A stretch of DNA of 64,000 bases from Bacteroidaceae bacterium (GCA_016286165.1 JAEESE010000006.1:1-64000); one strand, 5' to 3'; positions 52,296 to 61,594 are shown, numbered from the stretch's first letter. Notes: generated by a model not told the origin, from the letters alone. Program-made: numbers and translations.

Positions 52296-53018
52296 TTATT
52301 GCGGGAATTCGCGTAGCAACTCCTGCAGGTCAATGCGACCTTCGTAGATAGCCTTGCCGAAGACGGCTGCAGGAACATGAGCTGCTTCCAAGGCACGAAT
52401 GTCGTCGATTGAGCTCACGCCGCCCGAGGCAATGAGCTGGCATTGCGGAAAGGCCTGCATGATGGATTCATAGAGTTCGGTAGATGGACCGGCGAGCATT
52501 CCGTCGCGGCTGATATCGGTGCAGAGCACGTGGCTGATGCCTTGACTGAGATAGCTCTCGAGGAAAGGCATGAGGGCTATGGCGCTCTCTTCCTTCCAAC
52601 CGTTTATGCTGACGTAGCCGTCGCGAACGTCGGCTCCGAGCACGATGCGCTCGGCTCCGAACCTCTGCAACCACTGCAGAACGCGCTCTGGCTCCTTGAC
52701 GGCAATGCTTCCAAGAGTGACCATGTGAGCTCCTGCGTCGAAGGCTTTCTGCAGATCATCCTCGCTCTTTATGCCGCCACCGAAGTCCACGACGAGCGAT
52801 GTCTCGGTAGTGATACGCGTGAGAACCTCGATGTTGACGATGTGACGTGAGCGGGCTCCGTCCAGGTCGACGACATGTAAACGCTTGAACCCTAAGGCTT
52901 CCATCTCCTTGGCTATCATTACGGGGTCGTGTGAATACACTTTCTCCGTGGCGTAATCGCCTTTGGTCAGGCGCACGCAACGGCCTCCGATGATGTCTAT
53001 GGCTGGAATGAGAAGCAT
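52296..53018 (-). CDS. hisA: Phosphoribosylformimino-AICAR-phosphate isomerase
   Basis: 240 residues, HisA barrel: MLLIPAIDIIGGRCVRLTKGDYATEKVYS, VVDFGGGIKSEDDLQKAFDAGA and LIASGGVSSIDDIRAL with catalytic Asp in AIDI and in CTDISRDGML. Acts between hisIE product and the HisHF synthase. 23 bp after hisH. Confidence 0.97.
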   Translation of the reverse strand: MLLIPAIDIIGGRCVRLTKGDYATEKVYSHDPVMIAKEMEALGFKRLHVVDLDGARSRHIVNIEVLTRITTETSLVVDFGGGIKSEDDLQKAFDAGAHMVTLGSIAVKEPERVLQWLQRFGAERIVLGADVRDGYVSINGWKEESAIALMPFLESYLSQGISHVLCTDISRDGMLAGPSTELYESIMQAFPQCQLIASGGVSSIDDIRALEAAHVPAAVFGKAIYEGRIDLQELLREFPQ

Positions 53019-53041
53019 ACTATTGTCGGTTGTTTGAGGAT

Positions 53042-53644
53042 TTACAATTCGAGGAAACGGCGCAGCAGACGTTCGCCGACGGCTCCGCTCTTTTCGGGGT
53101 GAAACTGTGTGGCAAAGAAGTTGTCGCGCCTAAGTGCAGCGCTGAAAGGCACTATGTAGTCGCAAGTGGCGGCAGTGAACTCGCACACAGGAACGTAGAA
53201 GCTGTGAATGAAATAGTAGTATTCGTTCTCAACGAGCGTTTCAAGCTCGTGTCCAGAGCCCTCGGCGTTGTTTGCGAAGGCCTGATTCCAACCCATGTGC
53301 GGCACTTTCTGCTCGTGGAGCAGGGGCTGGAAACGGAGCACATCTACGGGGAAGATGCCCAAGCAGTCGGTATCGCCTTCCTCGGAATGGCGGCACATCA
53401 GCTGTTGCCCTATGCAGATACCGAGCACGGGCTGCTGCAGCGAACGGATCACCTCGTCGAGCCCATGGTCGCGCAGGTATGTCATTGCCTGCCTTGCTTC
53501 GCCCTGACCTGGGAAGAGTACCTTGTCAGCCGACCGCAGCAGGGCCGCGTCGTCGGTGACGACAGGCTCCACGCCCAAGCGTTTCAGCGCATGAACTACG
53601 GAGTATATGTTTCCGGCGTTGTATTTGACGATAGCAACTTTCAT
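53042..53644 (-). CDS. hisH: Imidazole glycerol phosphate synthase glutaminase subunit
   Basis: 200 residues from ATG at 53644 (MKVAIVKYNAGNIYSVVHAL, the usual HisH opening). The frame is open to 53692, but that part crosses a GC palindrome and a T-rich promoter region. The nucleophile Cys is in LGICIGQQLM; the catalytic His and Glu are in TQFHPEKSG. First gene of the his-lys run on the minus strand; the remaining his genes are not in the window. Leader carries GGCGCGCGCC near 53660-53671. Confidence 0.96.
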   Translation of the reverse strand: MKVAIVKYNAGNIYSVVHALKRLGVEPVVTDDAALLRSADKVLFPGQGEARQAMTYLRDHGLDEVIRSLQQPVLGICIGQQLMCRHSEEGDTDCLGIFPVDVLRFQPLLHEQKVPHMGWNQAFANNAEGSGHELETLVENEYYYFIHSFYVPVCEFTAATCDYIVPFSAALRRDNFFATQFHPEKSGAVGERLLRRFLEL

Positions 53645-53803
53645 TAGTGCTTCTTTGTTAATTGGCGCGCGCCTGCATAAGCGAGCGTGCAAGAAATTGG
53701 GCGCAAAGATAAAAAAAAAGTCGCGTGAAAGCGACTTTTTTGTGTTTTTTCGATGAAAACTCCTTATTTAATTACGATTTGTCAATCGCAGAAGCAGGTA
53801 TTT

Positions 53804-54367
53804 CTACATTCCGTGCACCTTGTCCTTGTTCTTCTTGACGAAGTCTTTCCACGATTTAGCACCGCCGGCAACCATAGGCCGCGAGCTCTCGATGAAGTGG
53901 CAGTAGGCTGCTGCAAGACCATCGGTGGCATCAAGCCATGGCAACATAGCATCGTCAGGTATTTTCATCATCTGCTTCAACATGTAGGCTACCTGCTCTT
54001 TCGATGCCATGCCATTGCCGGTAATAGCCATTTTAATCTGCATGGGAGCATACTCGTGAATGGGCACCTGACGGCTTATAGCTGCTGCCATAGCCACCCC
54101 TTGTGCGCGCCCGAGCTTGAGCATGGATTGTACATTCTTGCCGAAGAACGGGGCTTCGATGGCGAGCTCATCGGGTAAATAACTTTCAATGATTCCTGTG
54201 ATGCGCTCAAAGATATGGCCGAGCTTAAGGTAGTGGTCGGCATATTTGCGCAGATCAATCACTCCCATAGCCACCATTTCCACCTTTCGGCCGACTACCT
54301 TAATGACACCGTAGCCCATGATGGTGGTTCCGGGGTCAACACCTAAAATAATACGTTCCTTCTCCAC
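53804..54367 (-). CDS. ruvC: Crossover junction endodeoxyribonuclease RuvC
   Basis: Resolves Holliday junctions. 187 residues; catalytic acidic residues in [26 protein letters not shown] and [12 protein letters not shown]. The start codon is GTG at 54367 (no ATG upstream in frame). Length is slightly above the usual 170-175 because of the Lys-rich tail. No ruvA or ruvB nearby. Confidence 0.95.
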   Translation of the reverse strand: MEKERIILGVDPGTTIMGYGVIKVVGRKVEMVAMGVIDLRKYADHYLKLGHIFERITGIIESYLPDELAIEAPFFGKNVQSMLKLGRAQGVAMAAAISRQVPIHEYAPMQIKMAITGNGMASKEQVAYMLKQMMKIPDDAMLPWLDATDGLAAAYCHFIESSRPMVAGGAKSWKDFVKKNKDKVHGM

Positions 54368-54521
54368 TTTATTTTTAGTTCTCGGTGCAAAAGTACGGAT
54401 TTTATTGCATACTCTTCTACTTTTTCTCTTTTTTTAAGACTTCTTTTGCTGCTTATCTCGATAAAAGGTGCTACTTTTGCAGGCAGATACATGATTTTTT
54501 ACACATAAACATAATAAAACA

Positions 54522-54962
54522 ATGAAGAAAATCATCCTTTCAGCCCTTCTTGTGCTCGCTGGAGCGATGGGCGTTCAGGCTCAGACGCAGAAGACCGATG
54601 TCAATGTAGCCAAGACTACATCGTCAACTGCAAAGGCCGCTGAGATTAAGTTCGACACTTTGTCGCACGACTTTGGCACTTTCTCAGAGAAAGACCCCAT
54701 TGTCAAGTGCACTTTCAACTTCACTAACGTAGGTGACGCACCACTCATCATCCATCAGGCAATAGCCAGCTGCGGCTGCACCGTGCCTACTTACACCAAG
54801 GATCCTATCAAGCCGGGCGAGAAGGGTACTATTGAGGTTACCTACAACGGTCAGGGTAAGTTCCCCGGTAAGTTCCGCAAGGTAGTCACCGTGCGCTCGA
54901 ATGCCAAGGACACAGCCGTTGCCCGTCTGACTATCGAAGGTAATATGGTCGAGGATAAGTAA
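54522..54962 (+). CDS. DUF1573 secreted protein
   Basis: 146 residues: signal peptide MKKIILSALLVLAGAMGVQAQ, a linker rich in Thr/Lys, and an Ig-like DUF1573 domain (FDTLSHDFGTFSEKDPIVKCTFNFTN, PLIIHQAIASCGCTVPTY, TIEVTYNGQGKFPGKFRK) with the typical SCGC motif. Common in Bacteroidetes periplasm; role unknown. Preceded by a -7 box TACTTTTG near 54471-54478. DUF2264 gene follows after 19 bp. Confidence 0.9.
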   Translation: MKKIILSALLVLAGAMGVQAQTQKTDVNVAKTTSSTAKAAEIKFDTLSHDFGTFSEKDPIVKCTFNFTNVGDAPLIIHQAIASCGCTVPTYTKDPIKPGEKGTIEVTYNGQGKFPGKFRKVVTVRSNAKDTAVARLTIEGNMVEDK

Positions 54963-54981
54963 TCGCTTCAAATCGTTGTTT

Positions 54982-56298
54982 ATGAAAAGGTTATCCTTAA
55001 TCATCGCTGCTTGCGTCATGATGTCTGTCACGGCGTTGGCTAAGACAAAGAAGCAGCCCGTTAACCCTTTGGGCGACGGACAGAGCGACCGTGCCTATTG
55101 GACAGAGTTGGCTTATACTATGGCTGCGCCCGTGTTGGAGAACATGGCCAACGGAACGCTCCAGAAGAACATGAAGTTGGAACTGTCGCCCACATGGGAC
55201 AACCGCGACAAGAAAGTGGCCTACATGGAATGCTTCGGCCGCCTCATGGCTGGCATCGCGCCTTGGCTGACTCTTCCCGACGACGATACGCCCGAAGGCC
55301 AGAAGCGCCGTCAGCTGCGTGAATGGGCTATCAAGGCCTATACAAACGCCGTAGATCCCGAGAGCCCTGACTATTTGGGTTGGGGGAGCGGTGGTCAGAC
55401 GCTCGTTGATGCCGCTTACGTTGTCGAGAGCCTTTTCCGTGGTTATAAAGCCCTCTGGGAACCTCTCTCTGACGTGACTAAGCAGCGCTATTTCAAGGAG
55501 TTGCAAGGTCTGCGGCGCTATGACCCGCCTTACACCAACTGGTTGCTTTTTGTAGGCATGGAGGAAGCCTTCCTGATGTATGCCGGCGGGCAGTACGATG
55601 CCTTCCGCATCAAGATGGCTATGAGCAAGGCTGAGGAGTGGTATATAGGCGACGGCCTCTATTCCGACGGTCCTTCGTTTGCTTTCGACTACTACAATGC
55701 CTATGTCATCCAACCGATGTACATTGAGTGTCTGCAGATGGTGGCTGCCAAGCAACCTAACAACACCTATCTCATCCGCTCGCACGGCGACAAGCGTAAT
55801 GGCGCCAAGAACCGCCTTGAGGTAGTTACCGAACGTATGCAGAAGTACGGAGTAATCCTCGAGCGCTTTATCTCGCCCGAAGGTACCTTCCCCGTGGTAG
55901 GCCGTTCCATTCCTTATCGTCTGGCTGTGCTGCAGCCTCTGGCTATGCTTGCCTGGCAGAAGACTTTGCCCAAGGAACTCTCAAACGGACAGGTGCGTGC
56001 AGGTATCACGGCTGTTATGAAGCGAATGTTCGAGGGTAAGGGTAAGTCGAACTTTACCGAGGACGGTTATCTGACCATTGGATTCGTAGGTTCACATCCC
56101 AACGTTGCCGACTGGTACACCAACAATGGCTCGCTATACATGACCAGCCTCGCTTTCATGCCTCTTGGACTGCCTGCCGACGACCCGTTCTGGACTGATG
56201 CTCCCGAGAAGTGGACGTCGAAGAAAGCATGGGAAGGCGATGACTTCCCCAAGGATCACAAGTGGAATATCAACCGCCAAGAGCTTTACTGGGAATAG
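54982..56298 (+). CDS. DUF2264 family secreted protein
   Basis: 438 residues from ATG at 54982 (a TTG two codons earlier is less likely). Signal peptide MKRLSLIIAACVMMSVTALA. DUF2264 is an alpha/alpha toroid family often found with polysaccharide-degrading enzymes; visible motifs include YMECFGRLMAGIAPWL, PPYTNWLLFVGMEEAFLM and DGLYSDGPSFAFDYYN. By analogy with related toroids it may be a lyase or hydrolase of uronates, but the substrate is not known. Ends at a strong terminator. Confidence 0.85.
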   Translation: MKRLSLIIAACVMMSVTALAKTKKQPVNPLGDGQSDRAYWTELAYTMAAPVLENMANGTLQKNMKLELSPTWDNRDKKVAYMECFGRLMAGIAPWLTLPDDDTPEGQKRRQLREWAIKAYTNAVDPESPDYLGWGSGGQTLVDAAYVVESLFRGYKALWEPLSDVTKQRYFKELQGLRRYDPPYTNWLLFVGMEEAFLMYAGGQYDAFRIKMAMSKAEEWYIGDGLYSDGPSFAFDYYNAYVIQPMYIECLQMVAAKQPNNTYLIRSHGDKRNGAKNRLEVVTERMQKYGVILERFISPEGTFPVVGRSIPYRLAVLQPLAMLAWQKTLPKELSNGQVRAGITAVMKRMFEGKGKSNFTEDGYLTIGFVGSHPNVADWYTNNGSLYMTSLAFMPLGLPADDPFWTDAPEKWTSKKAWEGDDFPKDHKWNINRQELYWE

Positions 56299-56319
56299 TC
56301 ATTCCATTATAAAACTAAG

Positions 56320-56356
56320 AATCGCCCCCGAGAGATATGTCTTGGGGGCGATTTTT
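56320..56356 (+). terminator. Intrinsic terminator after DUF2264 gene
   Basis: AATCGCCCCCGAGA (56320-56333) pairs with TCTTGGGGGCGATT (56340-56353) with one wobble, followed by TTT. Serves the plus-strand unit; the convergent flavoprotein gene stops 29 bp further on. Confidence 0.85.
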
Positions 56357-56384
56357 GCTTCATTATATATATAGTTTTCCAAGC

Positions 56385-57638
56385 CTAAACGTCTGTTCCG
56401 GCTTCATCCCTTGCCTTGGCCGAGGCGGCAATACTTTGAGCCACGGTGAAGGCTGTTGTCCATGCTGCTTGGAAGTTGAAGCCGCCAGTGATGCCGTCGA
56501 TGTCGAGCAGCTCGCCGGCAAAATATAGATGTGGGCGATGACGGCTCTCGAGCGTTGAGGGGTTAACGGCCGTCAGTGCCACGCCTCCGCATGTGACAAA
56601 TTCATCGCGGAAGGGCGCTCGCGAGCTTATCGTATAAGGATCAGCCGTTAGTGTGGCCACAAGGCGGTTCAGATGACGCTTGCCTATGGCGGTCAGGTCG
56701 TTTGCGGCGGAGAGCGCCTGTGGCTCACGTGCGAGGATGGCTTTGTGGATGATGTATTCCCAAAGGCGAGCCGGTAGGTTGAACGGCCGTAAGGAGGCGA
56801 GCTGTTTGCGCGGGTTTTGTGCAAAGAGCTCAACAAGGTTACTGCGCACTCCGTCCTCGTCCATACCTGTCCAGTTTATGGCCAATGGTGCATGATAAGC
56901 GGCTTCTGCGAGGTGACGGGCTGCATAACTCGACAACTTGAGGATGGCTGGACCGCTCATTCCCCAGTGTGTGATGAGCAGAGGGCCGGCAGCGCGGAAC
57001 TTGGTGCCCGGGATAAAGGCCACTGCGTTCTCGACTACAGTACCCATTAGTGCGCGTAGGTCTGCATCATTGACGCTGAAGGTGAAAAGAGAAGGCACAG
57101 GGGCGACAATCTCATGCCCCATATCTGCAAGCCATTGAAGACGTTCCAAACGAGGCTGGCCCCCGGTGGTTAAGGCAATATAGTCGAAGTCGGAAAGTTC
57201 GTCGAGCGAGGTGATTGCACTCTTGCGCTTCACTTCCACGCCCAAACGGCGGCAGTGGTAAAGGAAACAATCAATAATCACTTGTGAATCCTGTGCAGCG
57301 GGGAAGACGCAGTTATCCTCTTGCGTTACGAGTCGGACACCGTGACGTTCAAACCATTCATAGGCGTTCCGGTGGTCGAAATTACGAAACAGGCGCTTCA
57401 TCAGTTTGTGCCCTCGAGGATATACATGACTTAAATCGCTAACATCCTCGAAACTATTGGTGCAATTGCAGCGTCCTCCGCCTGATACCCGCACTTTCGT
57501 CAGCACTTTTTCGCCACGCTCAAAAATAGTCACGCCCATATCCGGGCACATCTCTTTGAGATTGATGGCCAGGAAGAAACCTGCAGCACCGCCGCCCACG
57601 ATGGCGGTTTTATTGTGATTCTTTTGTTGCTTAGGCAT
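56385..57638 (-). CDS. HI0933-family FAD-dependent oxidoreductase (BaiN/YhiN-like)
   Basis: 417 residues. FAD-binding Rossmann motif AIVGGGAAGFFLAINL near residue 12 and the family motif KVRVSGGGRCNCTN are clear, with SGPAILKLSS and the C-terminal GELLDIDGITGGFNFQAAWTTA. Flavoproteins of this family include BaiN-type enzymes and relatives of unknown substrate. Lies 26 bp from the sulfatase gene (stop at 57665) on the same strand. Confidence 0.92.
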   Translation of the reverse strand: MPKQQKNHNKTAIVGGGAAGFFLAINLKEMCPDMGVTIFERGEKVLTKVRVSGGGRCNCTNSFEDVSDLSHVYPRGHKLMKRLFRNFDHRNAYEWFERHGVRLVTQEDNCVFPAAQDSQVIIDCFLYHCRRLGVEVKRKSAITSLDELSDFDYIALTTGGQPRLERLQWLADMGHEIVAPVPSLFTFSVNDADLRALMGTVVENAVAFIPGTKFRAAGPLLITHWGMSGPAILKLSSYAARHLAEAAYHAPLAINWTGMDEDGVRSNLVELFAQNPRKQLASLRPFNLPARLWEYIIHKAILAREPQALSAANDLTAIGKRHLNRLVATLTADPYTISSRAPFRDEFVTCGGVALTAVNPSTLESRHRPHLYFAGELLDIDGITGGFNFQAAWTTAFTVAQSIAASAKARDEAGTDV

Positions 57639-57664
57639 CCGTTGAGGTTCAGCTATATGAGTTG

Positions 57665-59197
57665 CTATTGTAGAGTCTCTTGTTTAGTGGCTGGCTTATA
57701 GTAGTCGCACACTTGTTTTAGGAACGCTTTCTTGAGGCGTTTCATGAGGCCGCGCTTAGTGGTTGCAAGGTTTGTGTGCTGAGTAGGATCGGCTTTGAGG
57801 TCGTAGAGCGACCAGTCATCGACCACTCCTAATTCGTTGCCTGTGAGGTTTGTAGCAGCACCACGGTATGGCGGGATGAGGGCGTAGTTCTTCCATCTGT
57901 AAGCCAATCGCCCGCTTGCCTCTACCACAAGTCCGTTGCGGCTGCGCGTGCTATGCCCGAGCAATGTAGACAACATCTGACGTGAGTCTAAACCCTTCGG
58001 CACAGACTGACCTATTAGCTTGGCCAAAGATGCCGGAAGGTCGTGCTGAGAGATGAGGGCAGAGCTGTTGACATGGCGCGTGTGCCCTTTCCAATAGACG
58101 AAGAACGGAACTCGTGTGCCGGCATCGAAGAGGCTGTACTTGCCACCGCGGAGCGAGCCGTTTGGGTCGTGAAGACCGCGCGTGCCTCGTGAGCCGTCAA
58201 CATAGCCGTCGTCGAGAACCGGGCCGTTGTCAGAAGTAAAGATAATTAGGGTGTTTTCCAAAAGCCCAGCTGTCTCAAGCTTCTCTATGAGTTGTCCGAC
58301 GCACCAGTCGGCTTCGACGATAACATCGCCCCGAGGACCAAGTTGCGTAGCTCCGGCAAAGCGCTGGCTTGGAACGCGTGGAACGTGAGGTTGGTGCAGG
58401 CCATAGTATAGGAAGAACGGCTTGTCGGTTGCGGCTACGCTATCTATGAAGTGGCAGGCGTGGTCGAGAAAGTACTGAGCCATCTCATCGTCTTTCCAGC
58501 GGGCCCGTGTGCCGCCTTTCATGTAACCTATGCGTGGAATGCCATTGACCACAGTGTTCTGGTGGCCATGGCTCCATTTCATCTTCACCAACTCAGGGTT
58601 AGTGATAGCAGTAGGTTCGCCTGGGAAGGGCGTGTCGTAGTCAACCAGGATAGGGTCAGCCGCGTCACGGCCTACCACATCTCCATTCTCTACGTAAACC
58701 GTAGGCACGCGGTCTACGGTGGCTGCTATGATCGACGAATAGTCGAACCCAATCTCTCGTGCTCCCGGTGCAATATGTTTGTTCCAGTCAATCTTGCCTA
58801 TTCCCATGCCGAGGTGCCATTTGCCTATGGCCGCGGTTGCGTAACCAGCCTGTTGGAACATCTTGGGCATAGTGAACTGAGCGGTGTCGATAAGCAGCGG
58901 TGCATCGCCCGGCAGGATATGTGCCCCTTTCTTTTTCCATGGGTACATACCTGTGAACAGACCGTAGCGCGATGGCGTTGACGTGGCAGAGGTGGCATGC
59001 CCATCGGTGAAACATATGCCTTCATTTGCCAGACGGTCGATGTTTGGCGTGCGGATGGTGGTGCTTCCGTAGGCGCTTACGTCGCCCCAACCGAGGTCGT
59101 CGGCTAAGATGATGACCACGTTAGGTCTTGTCTGTTGTGCCGCTGCGGGCATGAAGGCGGCTAATGCTGCCAGCAATGCTTTTTCTCTGTTATTCAT
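57665..59197 (-). CDS. S1 family sulfatase, serine type, secreted
   Basis: 510 residues from ATG at 59197 (MNNREKALLAALAAFMPAAAQQ, a signal peptide); the frame is open to 59359, but the promoter-like TATTTTTG (about 59247-59240, minus strand) lies in that extension. Metal site NVVIILADDLGWGDVSAYG; the formylglycine site is SATSTPSRYGLFTGMYP, with Ser (near residue 73) instead of Cys in the C/S-x-P-x-R motif. Such serine-type sulfatases need an anaerobic radical-SAM maturase, not found here. Likely desulfates a host or algal glycan; substrate class unknown. Confidence 0.92.
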   Translation of the reverse strand: MNNREKALLAALAAFMPAAAQQTRPNVVIILADDLGWGDVSAYGSTTIRTPNIDRLANEGICFTDGHATSATSTPSRYGLFTGMYPWKKKGAHILPGDAPLLIDTAQFTMPKMFQQAGYATAAIGKWHLGMGIGKIDWNKHIAPGAREIGFDYSSIIAATVDRVPTVYVENGDVVGRDAADPILVDYDTPFPGEPTAITNPELVKMKWSHGHQNTVVNGIPRIGYMKGGTRARWKDDEMAQYFLDHACHFIDSVAATDKPFFLYYGLHQPHVPRVPSQRFAGATQLGPRGDVIVEADWCVGQLIEKLETAGLLENTLIIFTSDNGPVLDDGYVDGSRGTRGLHDPNGSLRGGKYSLFDAGTRVPFFVYWKGHTRHVNSSALISQHDLPASLAKLIGQSVPKGLDSRQMLSTLLGHSTRSRNGLVVEASGRLAYRWKNYALIPPYRGAATNLTGNELGVVDDWSLYDLKADPTQHTNLATTKRGLMKRLKKAFLKQVCDYYKPATKQETLQ

Positions 59198-59389
59198 ATG
59201 CCTTGTTAATTCCCTTGCTTTATTGAATCCTTTGCAAAAATACGCATTTTCTATGAATGTGCAATCCTTCTTAATGAAAAAGCGACTATTTATTCTGAAA
59301 ACAAATCCCGCGGTCAGTTGCAACGAACTGGCAGCGGGATTAAAACGGATGCTATACATTAATTTATTCTCGCACGCGCGCGAGAGACA

Positions 59390-60007
59390 TTACCTGCGCC
59401 GACGCTTACGGCCAAGACCGAGACCGAAGACGGTGCTGATGGCAGCAATGGCGCTGAGGCCATATTGAATGGCGCGGTAAATGTCAACGCCATTAGAGAC
59501 CAAACGCGAAGCGCGTTCCCAACGGTCCTTCGACTCGGGTTGAGGCGAGAGTAGGGCATTGGCGGTAGTGCGCATCTGAGTTTGGCTCTCGTCTAATTTG
59601 TCCTGCACGTGAGCCTTCTCTAATGCCACTGCTTCGCGCGACTGACCTTGCAGGCTCGAAGCGAAGAGGCTGATCATGAACTTGCCTACGGGCACGGCAA
59701 TCCACGCTGTGCGGTTGGCATAGATGAGCAGCGTGAGCAACAGCAACACACCTGCAATGATGGCAAAGCCCCAAACCGAGCTGCCCAGCAGGTTGCCAAG
59801 CAGGTATGCCAGTGCAAAGCTGGCAAACAGCAGTACTAGGGCACCTATTAGAATGACGATGCCCCAGAGAGCTATACCGGTGAGCAGCTTTGTCAGTACC
59901 TCCGTGGTCTCAAGCGAGAGGTTCTTGCGCTGCAGATCCAGATAGTTGCGAGCCTCGGTAAAGAGGCTCGTCATCTGCTCGGTAGTCTGTCCTTTGTCGA
60001 AAAACAT
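59390..60007 (-). CDS. Phage holin-like membrane protein (Bacteroidetes holin/YqjE-type)
   Basis: 205 residues. An amphipathic N-terminus (YLDLQRKNLSLETTEVLTKLL) is followed by two membrane helices (GIVILIGALVLLFASFALAYLL and WGFAIIAGVLLLLTLLIYANR) that fit the holin III/YqjE-type families, then an Ala/Gln-rich linker and a basic GRKRRRR end. It is not in a prophage, so a housekeeping envelope role, with the YtxH gene upstream, is more likely than lysis. The stop is next to a CG palindrome near 59375. Confidence 0.75.
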   Translation of the reverse strand: MFFDKGQTTEQMTSLFTEARNYLDLQRKNLSLETTEVLTKLLTGIALWGIVILIGALVLLFASFALAYLLGNLLGSSVWGFAIIAGVLLLLTLLIYANRTAWIAVPVGKFMISLFASSLQGQSREAVALEKAHVQDKLDESQTQMRTTANALLSPQPESKDRWERASRLVSNGVDIYRAIQYGLSAIAAISTVFGLGLGRKRRRR

Positions 60008-60017
60008 TTTTCAATAA

Positions 60018-60233
60018 TTATTCGTTGTCCTCGGTAGCGTTGGAGAGCTCCTCAGTGATGTCCTCTACGAGGGCGTCCATATCCTTACGGTTGAGGCGGA
60101 TACCACGCTTGCGTAGAGCTTCTGCAATGCGCTCGCGGAGGTCAGAACCTTTTTCAGGAGCCAGCAGGAGGCCGGCAGCCGAACCGATAATTACTCCGCT
60201 CAGGAATGCGGCGAAAAAGTTAACAGCTTTCAT
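60018..60233 (-). CDS. YtxH domain protein
   Basis: 71 residues: one helix with the glycine-rich membrane segment FFAAFLSGVIIGSAAGLLLAPEKGSDLRERI, typical of YtxH (LLAPxxGxELR), and a charged C-terminus. Stress-associated in other bacteria. 10 bp before the holin-like gene, with which it forms an operon. A -7 box TATATTTG is near 60340-60333 on the minus strand. Confidence 0.88.
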   Translation of the reverse strand: MKAVNFFAAFLSGVIIGSAAGLLLAPEKGSDLRERIAEALRKRGIRLNRKDMDALVEDITEELSNATEDNE

Positions 60234-60431
60234 AATGTGATTTTACGTTTTAAATGATTAGACGAATAAACATGTTTAAGATAGAAGATGGATTTTCTTT
60301 TTTCACAAGAAAAACATCTTTTTCTGCTTGCAAATATACGTCTTTTCCGTTGTCTGATACTCTTTTAGGGCTTATTTTTACGAATTATAGCCTAAAAATT
60401 GAATATTTAACGTTTTTTACATGAAAAGTCT

Positions 60432-60461
60432 TTTGCGGAAACGAAATTCTTTGTATTTTTG
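60432..60461 (+). promoter_or_regulatory. Predicted promoter of the SPOR lipoprotein gene
   Basis: TTTG (60432-60435), an 18-nt spacer and TATTTTTG (60454-60461), with the gene ATG 45 nt later. Consensus match with a slightly short spacer. Confidence 0.55.
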
Positions 60462-60505
60462 CAGCGGATTTAGTATTAATCTAATAATAAAGGAGTAAAA
60501 AAACA

Positions 60506-60979
60506 ATGAAAAATTATTTGATCTTGGGTGCCGCCTTATGCGTGGCAGTGTCTATGGTATCCTGCAAGAGCAGTGAAAGTGCTTATAAGAAGGCTTATGA
60601 GAAAGCCAAGGCACAGCAAACTACCGTCGTTCAAACTCAGCCTGCTGTTGTGGCTCAGCCCACGACTGTTACCCCCGTGCAGACCGTGACGACCGCTCCC
60701 GTAGCAACTAATGAGAACACCCGTACTGAGAACCTCACCCTCGTAAGCGGTGCCGGTTTGAAAGCATACAGCGTGGTAGTAGGTAGCTTCAGCATCCGTG
60801 CTAACGCCGACAACCTGCAGCGCACGCTGACCAACAATGGCTATGCTGCCCAGATTGCCACTAATCCTCAAGGTATGTTCCGCGTCATCGCTTCAACCTA
60901 CGATGATCTCGGCAGCGCCGTTCAGAGCCGCAACAACCTGCGTGCTCAGTATCCTGATGCTTGGCTGCTTCGCAAGTAA
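60506..60979 (+). CDS. SPOR domain lipoprotein
   Basis: 157 residues. Lipoprotein signal MKNYLILGAALCVAVSMVSC, a Gln/Thr/Val/Pro-rich linker (residues about 38-75), and a SPOR domain (KAYSVVVGSFSIRANADNLQ, YAAQIATNPQGMFRVIASTY, ARAQYPDAWLLRK-like end). SPOR domains bind denuded glycans at the septum, so this may act in division or wall remodelling. Monocistronic with its own promoter and terminator. Confidence 0.88.
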   Translation: MKNYLILGAALCVAVSMVSCKSSESAYKKAYEKAKAQQTTVVQTQPAVVAQPTTVTPVQTVTTAPVATNENTRTENLTLVSGAGLKAYSVVVGSFSIRANADNLQRTLTNNGYAAQIATNPQGMFRVIASTYDDLGSAVQSRNNLRAQYPDAWLLRK

Positions 60980-61047
60980 GCCCTTGCATCACCTCACCAA
61001 TTAAGGCATTTCTTTTTGGTAAAGTGAATATATGTAAGATTTTGTAG

Positions 61048-61083
61048 ACAGGGGTAGGCTGTGAAGCTAACCCCTGTTTTTTT
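61048..61083 (+). terminator. Intrinsic terminator after SPOR gene
   Basis: ACAGGGG (61048-61054) pairs with CCCCTGT (61071-61077), with inner TAG/CTA pairing, followed by seven T residues. Confidence 0.85.
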
Positions 61084-61135
61084 ACCTCTATATCTTAATT
61101 ACCAAGCGAAACGCCATATCATTAAACAAGAACAA

Positions 61136-61159
61136 ATTAAACTTCGCGCCTGGCGCGGG
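61136..61159 (+). promoter_or_regulatory. GC hairpin in ruvX 5' leader
   Basis: ATTAAACTTCGCGCCTGGCG followed by CGGG forms a CGCGCC-t-GGCGCG hairpin 25 nt before the ruvX start. The same ATTAAACwTCGCGC...GCGCGG layout precedes adk (10107-10129), so it may be a recurring leader element. Confidence 0.4.
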
Positions 61160-61183
61160 TCTAAATACTAACAATACAAACAG

Positions 61184-61594
61184 ATGCGAGTACTTGCAAT
61201 CGACTATGGACAGAAGCGGACGGGCTTGGCAGTGACCGACCCGTTGCAGCTGATAGCCAACGGCTTGACCACCGTTGCCACGAAGGATCTGGAAGCCTTC
61301 GTGCTCGACTATGTCCATCGCGAGCAGGTAGAACGCATCGTTGTAGGGCAGCCTCGCCAGATGAACGGTCAGGATAGCGAGAATATGCGGCGCATCACTC
61401 CCTTCGTGAACCGTCTGCGAAATCTGTTGCCTGATATGCCGGTGGAACTCTTTGACGAGCGTTTCACCAGCGTCATGGCTCATCGCGCCATGCTTGAAAG
61501 CGGCATCAGTCGCAAGGCGAGGCAAAACAAAGCCCTCGTGGATGAAATCTCCGCCACTATTATCCTTCAAGGATGGATGGAAGCGAAGAAGTGA
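61184..61594 (+). CDS. ruvX: RuvX/YqgF family Holliday junction resolvase-like protein
   Basis: 136 residues, an RNase H fold with catalytic acidic residues in VLAIDYGQKRTGLAVTDP, ELFDERFTSVMA and ALVDEISATIILQG. Needed for 16S pre-rRNA 5'-end maturation in E. coli. Standard length. The gap to def (149 bp) holds a short hairpin GTCGCTTTGCGAC near 61600 and no gene. The ruvX-def-TPR order is common in Bacteroidetes. Confidence 0.93.
   Translation: MRVLAIDYGQKRTGLAVTDPLQLIANGLTTVATKDLEAFVLDYVHREQVERIVVGQPRQMNGQDSENMRRITPFVNRLRNLLPDMPVELFDERFTSVMAHRAMLESGISRKARQNKALVDEISATIILQGWMEAKK

Noticed and set aside
59390..60233. Prophage lysis module
   Set aside because: A holin-like and a YtxH gene are together, but no endolysin, structural or integrase genes are near, so a phage origin is not supported.
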